From positions 1,044,198-1,108,197 of the forward strand of contig NZ_LMUS01000001.1 of assembly GCF_009765835.1 (NCBI RefSeq): DNA of 64,000 nt, read 5' to 3'. Numbering within the stretch: position 1 is the stretch's first letter; the number at the start of each line of letters is the position of its first letter. The DNA is from Granulicella sp. L56 (lineage in GTDB: Bacteria; Acidobacteriota; Terriglobia; Terriglobales; Acidobacteriaceae). The translations under genes were made by a program, and so were the position numbers. Below, in pieces: positions 43,986 through 54,149 of this stretch. Below the pieces are notes generated by a model. That model saw only the letters and a list, made by a program, of their open reading frames with translations, did no database searches and was not told the origin of the DNA.

Positions 43986-45683
43986 TTGAGCAACGAACTC
44001 GATCCCGCAAAGAAAAATTCCATCGCCCTCACCGAAGGCCCGTCCCGCGCCGCTGCGCGCTCCTACTTTCGCAGCGTCGGCTTCAGCAAGGAAGACCTGC
44101 ACAAGCCCATCATCGGCATCGCCAACACGTGGACCGAGGTCGGCCCCTGCAACTTCCACCTGCGCAAGATCGCCGAGGCCGTCAAGCAGGGCATCCGCGA
44201 AGCCGGTGGAACGCCGATGGAGTTCAACACCATCACCGTTCACGACGGCATCACCATGGGCACGCAGGGCATGAAGGCTTCGCTGATCTCCCGCGAGGTC
44301 ATCGCCGACTCGATCGAACTCGTCACCCGCGCCAACTCTTTCGACGGCATCGTCTGCATCGCCGGATGCGACAAGAACATGCCCGCCGCCATCATGGCGC
44401 TGGCGCGTCTCGACATCCCCGGCCTTATGCTCTACGGCGGCAGCATCGCTCCCGGCCATCTGCAGCAGCCCGACGGCACCAGCAAGGACATCACCATCCT
44501 CAACGTCTTTGAAGGCATGGGTTCGCATGCAGCGGGCAAGATCAACGACGCCGAGCTTGAGGCCCTCGAAGCTGCGGCCTGTCCCGGCCCCGGAGCCTGC
44601 GGCGGCCAGTTCACCGCCAACACCATGGCGATGGCTGGCGAGTTCCTCGGCATCTCGCCCATCGAGATCACCGGCGTTCCCGCCATGTCGCCCGAGAAGC
44701 ACGAGGCCTCGCGTCAGGCTGGCCGCCTTGTGATGGACCTTGCACGCAAGGGCCTCACACCGCGCAAGATCATGAGCCGCGAGTCCATCGAGAACGCTAT
44801 CGCCGCAGTCTGCGCGTCGGGCGGATCGACCAACGCGGTGCTGCACCTGATCGCCATCGCGCACGAGCTGAACATCCCCCTCTCGATGGAGGACTTCGAC
44901 AAGATCAGCGAGCACACGCCGTTCATCTGCGACCTCTCACCGGGCGGCAAGTACACCGCCAAGGACTATCAGGAGGCGGGCGGATCGCGCCTGCTGGCCC
45001 AGCGGTTGATGGAGCGCGGACAGTTGCACGACACCATCACCGTCACCGGCAAGACCCTGCACGAAGAGGCCAGGGCTGCGCACGAGACACCGGGCCAGGT
45101 CATCATTCGTACATGGGACAAGCCGCTGAAGCCGACCGGAGGTCTGGTCATCCTCAAGGGCAATCTCGCTCCCGAAGGCTGCGTCATCAAGGTGGCTGGA
45201 CATGAGCGGCTCTTCCATCAGGGCGTTGCGCGCGTCTTCGACTCCGAGGATCTCGCATCTGCCGCGGTTGAGTCGGGCAAGATCAATCCTTCAGACGTTC
45301 TCGTCATTCGTTATGAAGGGCCACGCGGTGGTCCGGGAATGCGCGAGATGCTCGCGGTTACGGCTGCGGTCAAAGGCATTCCTGAGCTTTCGGAGACGGT
45401 CGCGCTCCTCACTGACGGACGCTTCAGCGGTGCTACGCGCGGCTTGATGGCTGGTCACGTTGCGCCTGAAGCTCAGCTTGGCGGACCGATTGCCGCTGTT
45501 CATGAAGGCGACACGATCACCTTCGATATTCCAAACCGCGAGCTGCGGCTTGAAGTTCCTGCTGAGGAGATTGCAGCGCGACTCAAAGCTGTCAAAGCTC
45601 CGGTGCCGCACTTCAACAGCGGAGTCTTCGCCAAATATGCCAACACCGTAAGCAGCGCATCGAAGGGCGCTGTCACGACGTAA
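43986..45683 (+). CDS. ilvD: Dihydroxyacid dehydratase
   Basis: A 565-residue enzyme that dehydrates dihydroxy-isovalerate and -methylvalerate to the 2-oxo acids. It starts with TTG. Landmarks include GIANTWTEVGPCNFHLRKIA, CIAGCDKNMPAAIMALARL, GPGACGGQFTANTMAMAGE and LTDGRFSGATRGLMAGHVAPEA. The Cys of PCN, GCDK and GACGG are Fe-S ligands. The length is typical of bacterial IlvD. It is followed after 5 bases by an orphan gene. Confidence 0.97.
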   Translation: MSNELDPAKKNSIALTEGPSRAAARSYFRSVGFSKEDLHKPIIGIANTWTEVGPCNFHLRKIAEAVKQGIREAGGTPMEFNTITVHDGITMGTQGMKASLISREVIADSIELVTRANSFDGIVCIAGCDKNMPAAIMALARLDIPGLMLYGGSIAPGHLQQPDGTSKDITILNVFEGMGSHAAGKINDAELEALEAAACPGPGACGGQFTANTMAMAGEFLGISPIEITGVPAMSPEKHEASRQAGRLVMDLARKGLTPRKIMSRESIENAIAAVCASGGSTNAVLHLIAIAHELNIPLSMEDFDKISEHTPFICDLSPGGKYTAKDYQEAGGSRLLAQRLMERGQLHDTITVTGKTLHEEARAAHETPGQVIIRTWDKPLKPTGGLVILKGNLAPEGCVIKVAGHERLFHQGVARVFDSEDLASAAVESGKINPSDVLVIRYEGPRGGPGMREMLAVTAAVKGIPELSETVALLTDGRFSGATRGLMAGHVAPEAQLGGPIAAVHEGDTITFDIPNRELRLEVPAEEIAARLKAVKAPVPHFNSGVFAKYANTVSSASKGAVTT

Positions 45684-45688
45684 AAGCT

Positions 45689-46120
45689 ATGCAAACCGAT
45701 CAAGTCAAATTCGGCAGCCGAACAACTACTCATCTGGTGAGAGTCTTTCAGGTATTGTTCTTCCCATTTGCTTTTGTCTTTTTCGGTAGTCCGCGATCCA
45801 TTCCCTTTTGGATTTTTGTCCCTTTTCTAATTGGGTTCGAAATCTATCTCTCATGCATTGTCTTTGCGACTCTTAATGAAAACGGACTTGTCTATCGAAG
45901 GTGGAATAAGCCAATTCAGGTCGATTGGGAATCATTCCAAACACCCAAACAACGATGGGCTTTCTACATCCTGATCAAACTGAATAACAAGCCTTTTTGG
46001 AGCCGGTATCTCCTCCTTCCGATTTGGAGTCCTTCGTTGCATGAAATCGCTCGTTCATCGAATGCAGCCAAACGACTTGAAGACCTTATATTGACCAACG
46101 AATCTGGTAGGACAAACTAA
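45689..46120 (+). CDS. Orphan AT-rich membrane protein between ilvD and ilvB
   Basis: I do not recognise this 143-residue protein. Two hydrophobic helices lie close together (VFQVLFFPFAFVFFG and IPFWIFVPFLIGFEIYLSCIVFATL). They are followed by a soluble part (NENGLVYRRWNKPIQVDWESFQTPKQ...LHEIARSSNAAKRLEDLI) whose pattern resembles bacterial PH-like membrane proteins; this is a guess. The gene is AT-rich compared with ilvD and ilvB. It starts 5 bases after ilvD and ends 44 bases before ilvB. Confidence 0.75.
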   Translation: MQTDQVKFGSRTTTHLVRVFQVLFFPFAFVFFGSPRSIPFWIFVPFLIGFEIYLSCIVFATLNENGLVYRRWNKPIQVDWESFQTPKQRWAFYILIKLNNKPFWSRYLLLPIWSPSLHEIARSSNAAKRLEDLILTNESGRTN

Positions 46121-46164
46121 TCGAAGTTGAACTTGAAATTGTAGTCTTAGCGAGGGAGAACAAG

Positions 46165-47919
46165 ATGGTAGACAAAAATCAGCACCCCACCCTTACCGGA
46201 GCCGAAATCGTTTGGGCCACGCTGGCTGGCGAAGGCGTAGATAAAGTCTTCGGCTATCCCGGCGGAGCTATCCTGCCCGTCTACGATGCCTTGCGCAAGT
46301 TCCCCAGCATCCACCATGTGCTCGTGCGCCATGAGCAGGGAGCCTCGCACATGGCCGACGGTTACGCCCGCGCCTCGGGCAAGACTGGCGTGTGCATCGC
46401 CACCAGCGGCCCGGGCGCGACCAACCTCGTGACCGGCATCGCCACGGCCATGCTCGACAGCATTCCCATGGTGGCCATCACGGGACAGGTCTCCTCCAAG
46501 GTGCTCGGCTCCGATGCGTTTCAGGAGGTGGACATCACCGCCATCACCATGCCGATCACCAAACACAACTGGCTGGTGACACGCGCCGAAGATATCGCGC
46601 CGACCATCCGTGCTGCCTTCCAGATCGCGCAGTCGGGACGCCCCGGTCCGGTGCTGGTCGATATCACCAAGGACGCGCAGCAGGCCACAGCCACCTTCGA
46701 CTTCGAGGCTGCCGCGCCGCCGCCGCATCGTCCTCATCCGATGCTCCGCGCCGAAAGCTCGTCGATCAAGCAGGCCATCGAGCTGATTCAGTCGGCCAAG
46801 CGCCCGGTCATCCTCGCGGGTCACGGCATCACGCAGTCGGGAGCCGAGGCCGAGGTGCTCGCCTTCGCCGAACGCCAGCAGATTCCGGTGGCCAGCACGC
46901 TGCTCGGTCTTGGATCGTTTCCGACACACCATCCGCTGTCGCTGGGCATGATGGGCATGCACGGCGAGTCATGGGTGAACAACGCGATTCAGCAGGCCGA
47001 CCTTCTGCTCGCCTTCGGCATGCGCTTCGACGACCGCGTTACCGGCAACCTCGCCAGCTACGCGCCCAACGCGAAGAAGATCCACATCGAGATCGACCCC
47101 AGCGAGATCAACAAGAACGTCAAGGTCGACGTGGCGCTGATCGGCGACCTGCGCCAGACGCTTGATCTGTTACTGCCGCTGCTGCCGAAGAAGTCCGACG
47201 CAAGCTGGATCAAGGCCGTGAATGCGATGAAGGGCGATGCTTCGGTGCGCGACATCATCAACCTTCCCGACAACGGCCATCTCTACGCCGCGCACGTCAT
47301 CAACGACATCTGGCGCGAAGCCGAAGCCGCTGGAAGAACAGCCCAGACCATCATCGTGACCGACGTAGGCCAGCACCAGATGTGGGAGGCACAGTACTAC
47401 AAGCACGACTCTCCGCGCACGCTGGTCACCAGCGGCGGTCTGGGCACGATGGGCTTCGCGCTGCCCGCAGCCATCGGCGCAAAGGTCGCGTGCCCCGAGA
47501 AGGACGTTTGGGTGATCGCAGGCGATGGCGGCTTCCAGATGACCGCCTCCGAGCTTTCGACCATCGCGCAGGAGGGGTTGGCCATCAACATTGCGGTCAT
47601 CAACAATGGCTTCCTCGGCATGGTGCGGCAGTGGCAGGAGGCGTTCTACGACAAGAACTACGCCGCCAGCCCCATCCTCTCGCCTGACTTCGTTGCGCTC
47701 GCCGCAGCGCATGGCATCGCGGGCGCAACCGTCAGCCAGCGCAAGGATGTAATCCCCACAGTTACAAAAGCTCGCACCAGCGGCAAGGCATTTCTGATTA
47801 ATTTTCAGGTAGAGAAAGAAGATGGAGTTTATCCGATGATCGCGCCGGGTGCTGCCCTGCATGAGATGGTTCGCAGACCGACAAAGGATCCGCTGCTTGA
47901 GACTGCCGAGGATGAGTAG
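46165..47919 (+). CDS. ilvB: Acetolactate synthase, catalytic subunit
   Basis: A 584-residue ThDP enzyme that makes acetolactate or acetohydroxybutyrate. Blocks include FGYPGGAILPVYDAL with the catalytic-Glu region RHEQGASHMADGYARASGKTGVCIATSGPGATNLVTGIATA, RFDDRVTGNLASYAPNAKKIHIEIDPSEINKN (FAD region), and the ThDP motif GDGGFQMTASELSTIAQEGLAINIAVINN. It needs the small subunit IlvN for full activity and valine control. Three orphan genes separate ilvB from ilvN, whereas the two are normally adjacent. Confidence 0.97.
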   Translation: MVDKNQHPTLTGAEIVWATLAGEGVDKVFGYPGGAILPVYDALRKFPSIHHVLVRHEQGASHMADGYARASGKTGVCIATSGPGATNLVTGIATAMLDSIPMVAITGQVSSKVLGSDAFQEVDITAITMPITKHNWLVTRAEDIAPTIRAAFQIAQSGRPGPVLVDITKDAQQATATFDFEAAAPPPHRPHPMLRAESSSIKQAIELIQSAKRPVILAGHGITQSGAEAEVLAFAERQQIPVASTLLGLGSFPTHHPLSLGMMGMHGESWVNNAIQQADLLLAFGMRFDDRVTGNLASYAPNAKKIHIEIDPSEINKNVKVDVALIGDLRQTLDLLLPLLPKKSDASWIKAVNAMKGDASVRDIINLPDNGHLYAAHVINDIWREAEAAGRTAQTIIVTDVGQHQMWEAQYYKHDSPRTLVTSGGLGTMGFALPAAIGAKVACPEKDVWVIAGDGGFQMTASELSTIAQEGLAINIAVINNGFLGMVRQWQEAFYDKNYAASPILSPDFVALAAAHGIAGATVSQRKDVIPTVTKARTSGKAFLINFQVEKEDGVYPMIAPGAALHEMVRRPTKDPLLETAEDE

Positions 47920-47932
47920 CTAGATCAAAATT

Positions 47933-48208
47933 ATGTCCGTCGACAGGTTACAACTCGGCTGGGCCGCTCTTATTGGAATAGCTTCTGTAGCGATTCTTGC
48001 AGGGATAGCTTCAATAGAGCGGTTCAGCAGCATCGGCATAGTTTTGTTGCCAGGAACACTTCTCGCGGCGCTGTTTTTCCCGCAAGGTATCGAATCGGAT
48101 CACGGTATTGCATTTCTCGTTTTTGCCACAATTTTTGACTCCGTGTTGTTTGCTTTAGTTGCTCTAGTTGTTCTCCGAATGCGATCCAATAAATCGCTGC
48201 CCCACTAA
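47933..48208 (+). CDS. Orphan small membrane protein, first of three between ilvB and ilvN
   Basis: A 91-residue hydrophobic protein with three predicted membrane helices (LGWAALIGIASVAILAGIAS, IGIVLLPGTLLAALFFP, GIAFLVFATIFDSVLFALVALVVL) and a short basic tail. The function is unknown. It is AT-richer than ilvB. It starts 13 bases after the ilvB stop and the next gene follows by 11 bases, so all three orphans look cotranscribed. Confidence 0.7.
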   Translation: MSVDRLQLGWAALIGIASVAILAGIASIERFSSIGIVLLPGTLLAALFFPQGIESDHGIAFLVFATIFDSVLFALVALVVLRMRSNKSLPH

Positions 48209-48219
48209 AAGGCATTCAT

Positions 48220-48726
48220 GTGCATATCCTAGGCCAATCAAACGCTAAATCCGGCACAACAACCCGAGCAACTGCGCTCCTGCTTCTGCTCGCAATGGCA
48301 CCAGCCTTTGCGAAGACACAGCAACATTCAGTCAAAATCAGAATCATCAACGCACAGACGAACAAAGCCGTCACCGACGAGAATCTCAACGTAGCACTAA
48401 GAGTCGATCAGATTGGATCCGTCGCCATGAAGACGGATAAAGACGGCATCATCGACGTGGACACGGGCCACGCGACCATCATCCGCATCCTCTCGAACAT
48501 GTATGCCGACTGCCGTTCGCGCGGCGAGCTTTACACCAACTACTCCATTGCCGAGATTCAGGCCAATGGCATGACCACCGGCAATCTGTGCAGCAATGCC
48601 AGACCCAAGGCGAAGCCCGGAGAACTCATCCTCTTTGAGACTCCCAAAACTTATATCCCGACGTATCCCGCGCCTCCAGCATCTCGCGCAACGACAGTAC
48701 CTGTTACCCCTCAGGAGAAACCGTAA
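48220..48726 (+). CDS. Orphan exported protein, second of three between ilvB and ilvN
   Basis: A 168-residue protein starting with GTG, with a signal-like segment (ATALLLLLAMAPAFA). The mature part VKIRIINAQTNKAVTDENLNVALR... MKTDKDGIIDVDTGHATIIRILSNMYADCRSRGE looks like a small beta-sandwich of the carboxypeptidase-regulatory or Cna-B kind. Two cysteines and a Pro-rich C-terminus (YPAPPASRATTVPVTPQEKP) follow. The function is unknown. Its stop is followed by the next orphan four bases on. Confidence 0.75.
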   Translation: MHILGQSNAKSGTTTRATALLLLLAMAPAFAKTQQHSVKIRIINAQTNKAVTDENLNVALRVDQIGSVAMKTDKDGIIDVDTGHATIIRILSNMYADCRSRGELYTNYSIAEIQANGMTTGNLCSNARPKAKPGELILFETPKTYIPTYPAPPASRATTVPVTPQEKP

Positions 48727-48730
48727 TCGC

Positions 48731-49138
48731 ATGAAGACACGATGGTATGTCTGGGCATTCTGCTTCTATCTGGAATCGACGCTACAGTGGATATTCAGAT
48801 GGCATTCTCACATGCCAACGTCGCATCTCGATCCATCATTTTTCGTGTTTTTCAATCTGATTTTTGCACGATTATTTTGCATCTGGATAGTTCTTTGGCT
48901 AACACGCGCAACTGACAACTGGATTGAGAGAATATTTCTGGTTCTCAACGCAATCATATTCGCGCTTACTATCGCTTTAACCCTTCATCGACTCGGCTAT
49001 TTTCAGCCCTATGTTTCGCCGCAAATTTCGAATTGGATGTTCCTTTTAGCAACCGTTCTTCTGGGTTACCGAACCGATCAAATTTTGAAGCAGCAAGATA
49101 AACGAATCGAGATAATGACATGCTCCACACCTTTGTAG
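48731..49138 (+). CDS. Orphan AT-rich membrane protein, third of three between ilvB and ilvN
   Basis: A 135-residue protein starting MKTRWYVWAFCFYLES. It has about four hydrophobic stretches (WYVWAFCFYLESTLQWIF, FFVFFNLIFARLFCIWIVLWL, IFLVLNAIIFALTIALTL, NWMFLLATVLLGY) and a basic C-terminal tail. The function is unknown. The frame is open further upstream, but the ATG at 48731 directly follows the preceding gene and opens the first helix. Its end overlaps ilvN by 19 bases, so ilvN is probably translated by coupling. Confidence 0.75.
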   Translation: MKTRWYVWAFCFYLESTLQWIFRWHSHMPTSHLDPSFFVFFNLIFARLFCIWIVLWLTRATDNWIERIFLVLNAIIFALTIALTLHRLGYFQPYVSPQISNWMFLLATVLLGYRTDQILKQQDKRIEIMTCSTPL

Positions 49139-49728
49139 CCCTCGTCTCCGATAAGCCTGGCGTTCTTACCCGGGTCGCCTCGCTCTTTCGCCGTCTGAAC
49201 ATCAACATCGTCTCGCTCACCGTCGGCGAGTCCGAACGCGTCGACACCTCGCGCATGACCATCGTCTGCGAGGCGCCGGAGCACGCCGCCGACCGCATTC
49301 GCGCCTCGCTCTACAAGCTCGAGATCACCGTCGATGTCGACGAGGTAGGCCGCAGCGAGGCCGTCATCCGCGAGCTTTGCCTGATCAAGGTCGCCGCCGG
49401 GCCGAGGGAGCCGAACGGGCTCTCGTCGCGCTCGCAGATCTTCGAGTTGGCGAGTGTCTTCCGCGCGCGCGTCGTCGATCTTGCGCCCGAGTCGATCATG
49501 CTGGAGATGACGGGCAGTTCCTCGAAGATCGAAGGGCTGCTGCAGGTGCTGCGCGAGAGCGGCTACACCATTCTCGAAGTCTCGCGCACCGGCCGCATGG
49601 CCATGCGGCGCGGCCACCACACCAGCAGGGTGCTCAAGGCTCTGGGCACACCGAACGGGAGTCCCGAAGCCGGTATTCCCGTTGTGCCAACCAGCGATAT
49701 CATCCCTAACCAGTTTGACGAACACTAA
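49120..49728 (+). CDS. ilvN: Acetolactate synthase, regulatory subunit
   Basis: A 202-residue small subunit. The N-terminal ACT domain reads LHTFVALVSDKPGVLTRVASLFRRLNINIVSLTVGESE. The C-terminal domain includes ELCLIKV and FELASVFRARVVDLAPESIMLEMTGSSSKIEGLLQVLRESG. It binds valine and activates IlvB. The C-terminal tail after GRMAMRRGH is longer than in short IlvN/IlvH forms. It starts inside the last orphan gene and is followed after 91 bases by ilvC. Confidence 0.95.
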   Translation: MLHTFVALVSDKPGVLTRVASLFRRLNINIVSLTVGESERVDTSRMTIVCEAPEHAADRIRASLYKLEITVDVDEVGRSEAVIRELCLIKVAAGPREPNGLSSRSQIFELASVFRARVVDLAPESIMLEMTGSSSKIEGLLQVLRESGYTILEVSRTGRMAMRRGHHTSRVLKALGTPNGSPEAGIPVVPTSDIIPNQFDEH

Positions 49729-49786
49729 AACTTCACGACTGCGGAATAAAATCCGCGCAATTCATGGTCGTCAACGGATTCACTGA

Positions 49787-50845
<1,059 letters not shown>

Positions 50846-50865
50846 CCGCCATTCGCAACCAAACG

Positions 50866-50904
50866 AAGGGCGGGGCTTCTGGCTCCGCCCTTTGTACTTT
50901 TATA
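50866..50904 (+). terminator. Terminator of the leu/ilv operon
   Basis: AAGGGCGGGGC (50866-50876) pairs with GCTCCGCCCTT (50882-50892), with one G-U pair, around a 5-base loop. TGTACTTTTAT follows. It is a good rho-independent terminator directly after ilvC. Confidence 0.85.
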
Positions 50905-50979
50905 AGGGAACCTGCACATAAAAATCTGCGTACTTTACAGCATCGACTACCATAACAACAGAACTGGAGCACACGCCCT

Positions 50980-52467
50980 ATGGAAACCGCGACCCTCCAA
51001 GCCGAGCCATACCTAGCTCCCATCACACCTGCAACACCCACGCCGCTGCTTGAGATCATCGCCGCGCTGCGCACCATCACTCCGCTCATCGGACTCTCCG
51101 ATGAGGAGTACACGTGGCTGGCCAACCATGGCACCGAGCGTATCAGCGACGGCGGCGATGCGCTGATCTTTCGCGAAGGAGCGCCCACCTCGCACCTCGT
51201 CTTCATCCTTCGCGGAGAGGTCCATGTCCGCCGCCGCCACTCCGGCCCCATGGCGCTCTTCGTCGGCCGCGCCGGGCAGATGACCGGCAAGCTGCCCTAC
51301 TCGCGCATGAAAACCTATGGCGGAGATGGTTACACCATCGGCCCCAGTTGGGTCCTCGACATTCACGAGTCTCTCTTTCCCGAGATGCTGGCCGCTATCC
51401 CCTCGATGGCGCAACGGTGCGTCTCCGTACTGCTCGACCGCGTACGTGAGGTTACGCGCATGGAGCAGCAGGCAGAGAAGCTCTCCGCACTGGGCAAACT
51501 CGCGGGCAACCTCTCGCATGAGCTGAATAATCCAGCGTCGGCGGCACAGCGCTCTGCCGCCAGCCTCTTCGGCGAACTGCGCAAGTACGGCGACCAGAAG
51601 TATCTGCTTGGCTCGCTTTGTCTCACGCCGGAGCAGTCCAAGATCTATAAGGACTGGGTGATCCGCACCCGTGCCAGCATGGCGGCGTATTCCAGCGAAA
51701 CGGTCGCGCCTCAGAATCCGCTGGCCTCCTCAGACCGCGAAGAGCAACTCACCAAGTGGCTCATCGACCACAATGTCACCGAGCCATGGACGATTGCGCC
51801 CTCGCTCTCCGAGACACGCATCACGCTCGAACATCTCGACGATCTGGCGCGCCACGCTCCACCGGAGCTTGTCCCCATCACCATCGGCACCTTTGCCACG
51901 TCGCTGCGCGTCGAGCGCATGACCGAGGCCATTGTCGACTCGACCGTCCGCATCTTCGACCTCATCAGCGCCATCAAGGACTACTCCTACATGGACCAGG
52001 CGCCGATTCAGGACATCGATATTGCACTGTCGCTCGAGGCCACGCTGGCCATGTTCTCCTCGCGGCTGCAGGGCATCACCATCGAGCGCGACTTCGATCC
52101 GGCACTTCCGCCGATCAGCGCCTATGGCAGCGAACTCAGCCAGGTCTGGACTGCGCTCATCGAAAACGCAATCGAAGCCATCCGTTCCAGCGGCGAGCCC
52201 GGCATTCTTCGCCTGCGCACCTGCCTCACCGGTACGATGGCGAGCATCGAGATCTGGAACAATGGCCCTGAGATCGATCCGGCCATCCAGTCGCGTATCT
52301 TTGAGCCTTTTTTCACGACGAAGGCCCCCGGACATGGGCTCGGCCTCGGACTCGATACCGCTCAGCGCATCGTCAGCCGCCACTCCGGCTTTCTGACAGT
52401 CGAATCGAAGCCCGGAGCGACCTGCTTCCAGGTCCGCCTGCCGCTGGACCAGGCACAGGCTTATTAG
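50980..52467 (+). CDS. Soluble histidine kinase with cyclic nucleotide-binding domain
   Basis: A 495-residue protein. Residues about 25-155 resemble a cNMP-binding/CRP-like sensor (LIFREGAPTSHLVFILRGEVHVRRR). HisKA follows with LGKLAGNLSHELNNPASAAQRSA (phospho-acceptor His in SHELNNP). The ATPase domain has N-box AL-IENAIEAIRSSG and G-boxes GLGLGLDTAQRIVSRH. There are no membrane helices and no receiver domain, and no response regulator gene is adjacent. The kinase may respond to a cyclic nucleotide or another small ligand; the partner is unknown. Confidence 0.9.
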   Translation: METATLQAEPYLAPITPATPTPLLEIIAALRTITPLIGLSDEEYTWLANHGTERISDGGDALIFREGAPTSHLVFILRGEVHVRRRHSGPMALFVGRAGQMTGKLPYSRMKTYGGDGYTIGPSWVLDIHESLFPEMLAAIPSMAQRCVSVLLDRVREVTRMEQQAEKLSALGKLAGNLSHELNNPASAAQRSAASLFGELRKYGDQKYLLGSLCLTPEQSKIYKDWVIRTRASMAAYSSETVAPQNPLASSDREEQLTKWLIDHNVTEPWTIAPSLSETRITLEHLDDLARHAPPELVPITIGTFATSLRVERMTEAIVDSTVRIFDLISAIKDYSYMDQAPIQDIDIALSLEATLAMFSSRLQGITIERDFDPALPPISAYGSELSQVWTALIENAIEAIRSSGEPGILRLRTCLTGTMASIEIWNNGPEIDPAIQSRIFEPFFTTKAPGHGLGLGLDTAQRIVSRHSGFLTVESKPGATCFQVRLPLDQAQAY

Positions 52468-52480
52468 CTCAACCGCATTT

Positions 52481-53680
52481 CTAGATGTCCCGGGAATGCA
52501 CCACTGCGAACCGATCCTTCAAGCGCAGGAATGGGGTCTCAAGGTAACGGTAGGAGAGTGCCGAGACCCCGATCGTGCCTAACAGGGTTACAGGCAGTAC
52601 CACCAATCCAAAGATGAGCACGTTGTAAAGCGAGTGATTCCGTCCTGTCTGAACTCCCAGCCCTATAGATTTCGTCAGCGCTGCAACAAGATCATAGACA
52701 AGATGGTGATAGACGTAGAGCCCAAACGAGATCTTTCCGAGATAGACCAATGGCTGCGGCCAAATTGCCGGGTTGCTGCGCAGAAATGCCATGAAGATGA
52801 TAACGGTGCCAACAGCAATGATCGCTTTGCCGAGAAGGGTCTGCGGCGGCGAAGCCAGGAGGTCTCCATTGGGCTGAGAGCAGATACCACCAACGATCCA
52901 GCATACCAGTCCGAGAAAGAACAATGCCCAGAACTTCAACAGGGTTGATGGAGAAACTTTTGGCTTGAGAACCATGGACAGGATTCCGCCAAGCGGGAAG
53001 AAAAGAAGAGTCGCCACCAACTCAGTGGTTTCTGTTCTCCAGGGCGTGCTTGTAGTTCGATAAGTGATCAGGGGAATTACGACAATTGCAATGGAACAGA
53101 GCCACAGCATCGTTCGACGCGAAAACTTCCACATCGCAAAGGGCCATATCAGATAGAACTGCTCCTCCGCCGATACAGTCCAGAGCGGCAGGATGGGCGA
53201 CCATATGAATTTATAGAGCACAACATGCCAGTTGTTCACAAAAAACAAAAAGCTCAGGATGACCGGCAACGTAAGGTGGTATTCCTTATTGAGCGGCTGG
53301 ATAAGCAGCCCGATCAGCACAACAAAGTAATAGAGGGGCCATATGCGAAGGATTCTTCGCATATAAAACATCTTGAGGTGAATTGCCCCCGTTGCTTTTC
53401 TCTCTCGCGCTAAAAGCTCTGTTATCAGATAAGAGCTGAGCAGAAAGAAAAGTCCCACGCCATTGCGGCCAGTCGATTCGATCGTCTTTGCGAATAGAGC
53501 GACTATCCGCGCTCCTCCGACATGGCTTGAAACATCGACTGCTGGAAGGCAATGCAGGAAAAAAACGGATAAAAAAGCAAAGAACCGCATGACGTCCAAC
53601 TGCGGCATATAAAATTTAGGAGGTTTTGCACCTCCGGTTTTCGCGGGCGGTAGTGTCATTGACACCACGGACTCACTCAT
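52481..53680 (-). CDS. Acyltransferase family 3 membrane protein (OafA-like)
   Basis: A 399-residue integral membrane protein with about ten helices. The N-terminal block PQLDVMRFFAFLSVFFLHCLP contains the RFFAxxxVxxxH motif of acyltransferase 3 enzymes, and VSAEEQFYLIWPFAMW is the second family signature. Such proteins acetylate O-antigen, exopolysaccharide or peptidoglycan sugars. The ATG at 53680 opens a short cytosolic tail; the frame is open 16 codons further. It ends 13 bases from the convergent kinase gene stop. Confidence 0.92.
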   Translation of the reverse strand: MSESVVSMTLPPAKTGGAKPPKFYMPQLDVMRFFAFLSVFFLHCLPAVDVSSHVGGARIVALFAKTIESTGRNGVGLFFLLSSYLITELLARERKATGAIHLKMFYMRRILRIWPLYYFVVLIGLLIQPLNKEYHLTLPVILSFLFFVNNWHVVLYKFIWSPILPLWTVSAEEQFYLIWPFAMWKFSRRTMLWLCSIAIVVIPLITYRTTSTPWRTETTELVATLLFFPLGGILSMVLKPKVSPSTLLKFWALFFLGLVCWIVGGICSQPNGDLLASPPQTLLGKAIIAVGTVIIFMAFLRSNPAIWPQPLVYLGKISFGLYVYHHLVYDLVAALTKSIGLGVQTGRNHSLYNVLIFGLVVLPVTLLGTIGVSALSYRYLETPFLRLKDRFAVVHSRDI

Positions 53681-53705
53681 TTTTATCCACCTATTTGGTA
53701 TTCGC

Positions 53706-53990
53706 CTACTTCGTGACTTCCACGCCACGCCAGAAGGCGATGTGGTGCTTCACGTTGCGCGCGGCAGGCTTGGGATCGGGGTAATACCACGCCGCATCCT
53801 GATTTTCCTGATCATCGACAACAATGGTGTAGTAGCGAGCCTGCCCCTTCCACGGGCAACTGGAGGTCGTTGAGCTGGGTCTCAAAAACTCTCGCTTAAC
53901 TGTCTCTTCCGGGAAGTAAATGTTTCCCTCAACTGTCTCGTATGTCTCGCTTTCAGCCAGCGTCTGGCCATTCCATACTGCCTTTGCCAT
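53706..53990 (-). CDS. DUF427 domain protein
   Basis: A 94-residue protein of the DUF427 family: KAVWNGQTLAESE, VEGNIYFPEETVKREFL and SCPWKGQARYYTIVVDDQENQDAAWYYPDPKP are the family landmarks. The fold is a small beta-barrel. No biochemical role is firmly established. It precedes the acyltransferase gene by 25 bases. Confidence 0.92.
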   Translation of the reverse strand: MAKAVWNGQTLAESETYETVEGNIYFPEETVKREFLRPSSTTSSCPWKGQARYYTIVVDDQENQDAAWYYPDPKPAARNVKHHIAFWRGVEVTK

Positions 53991-54149
53991 TGTTCGCTAC
54001 CTTATTCTTTTCAATAAGTTACAGCTCATCATTCTTGCAGACACGCCAATGAGCGGGGTTCTGAACCCTGAATGCTACCAAGCTATTTGTAACAGAAGCG
54101 ATGCCGAAAAGGAAGGCAGCCGCATCCTGACGGGCCGTCTTAAGCGGCT

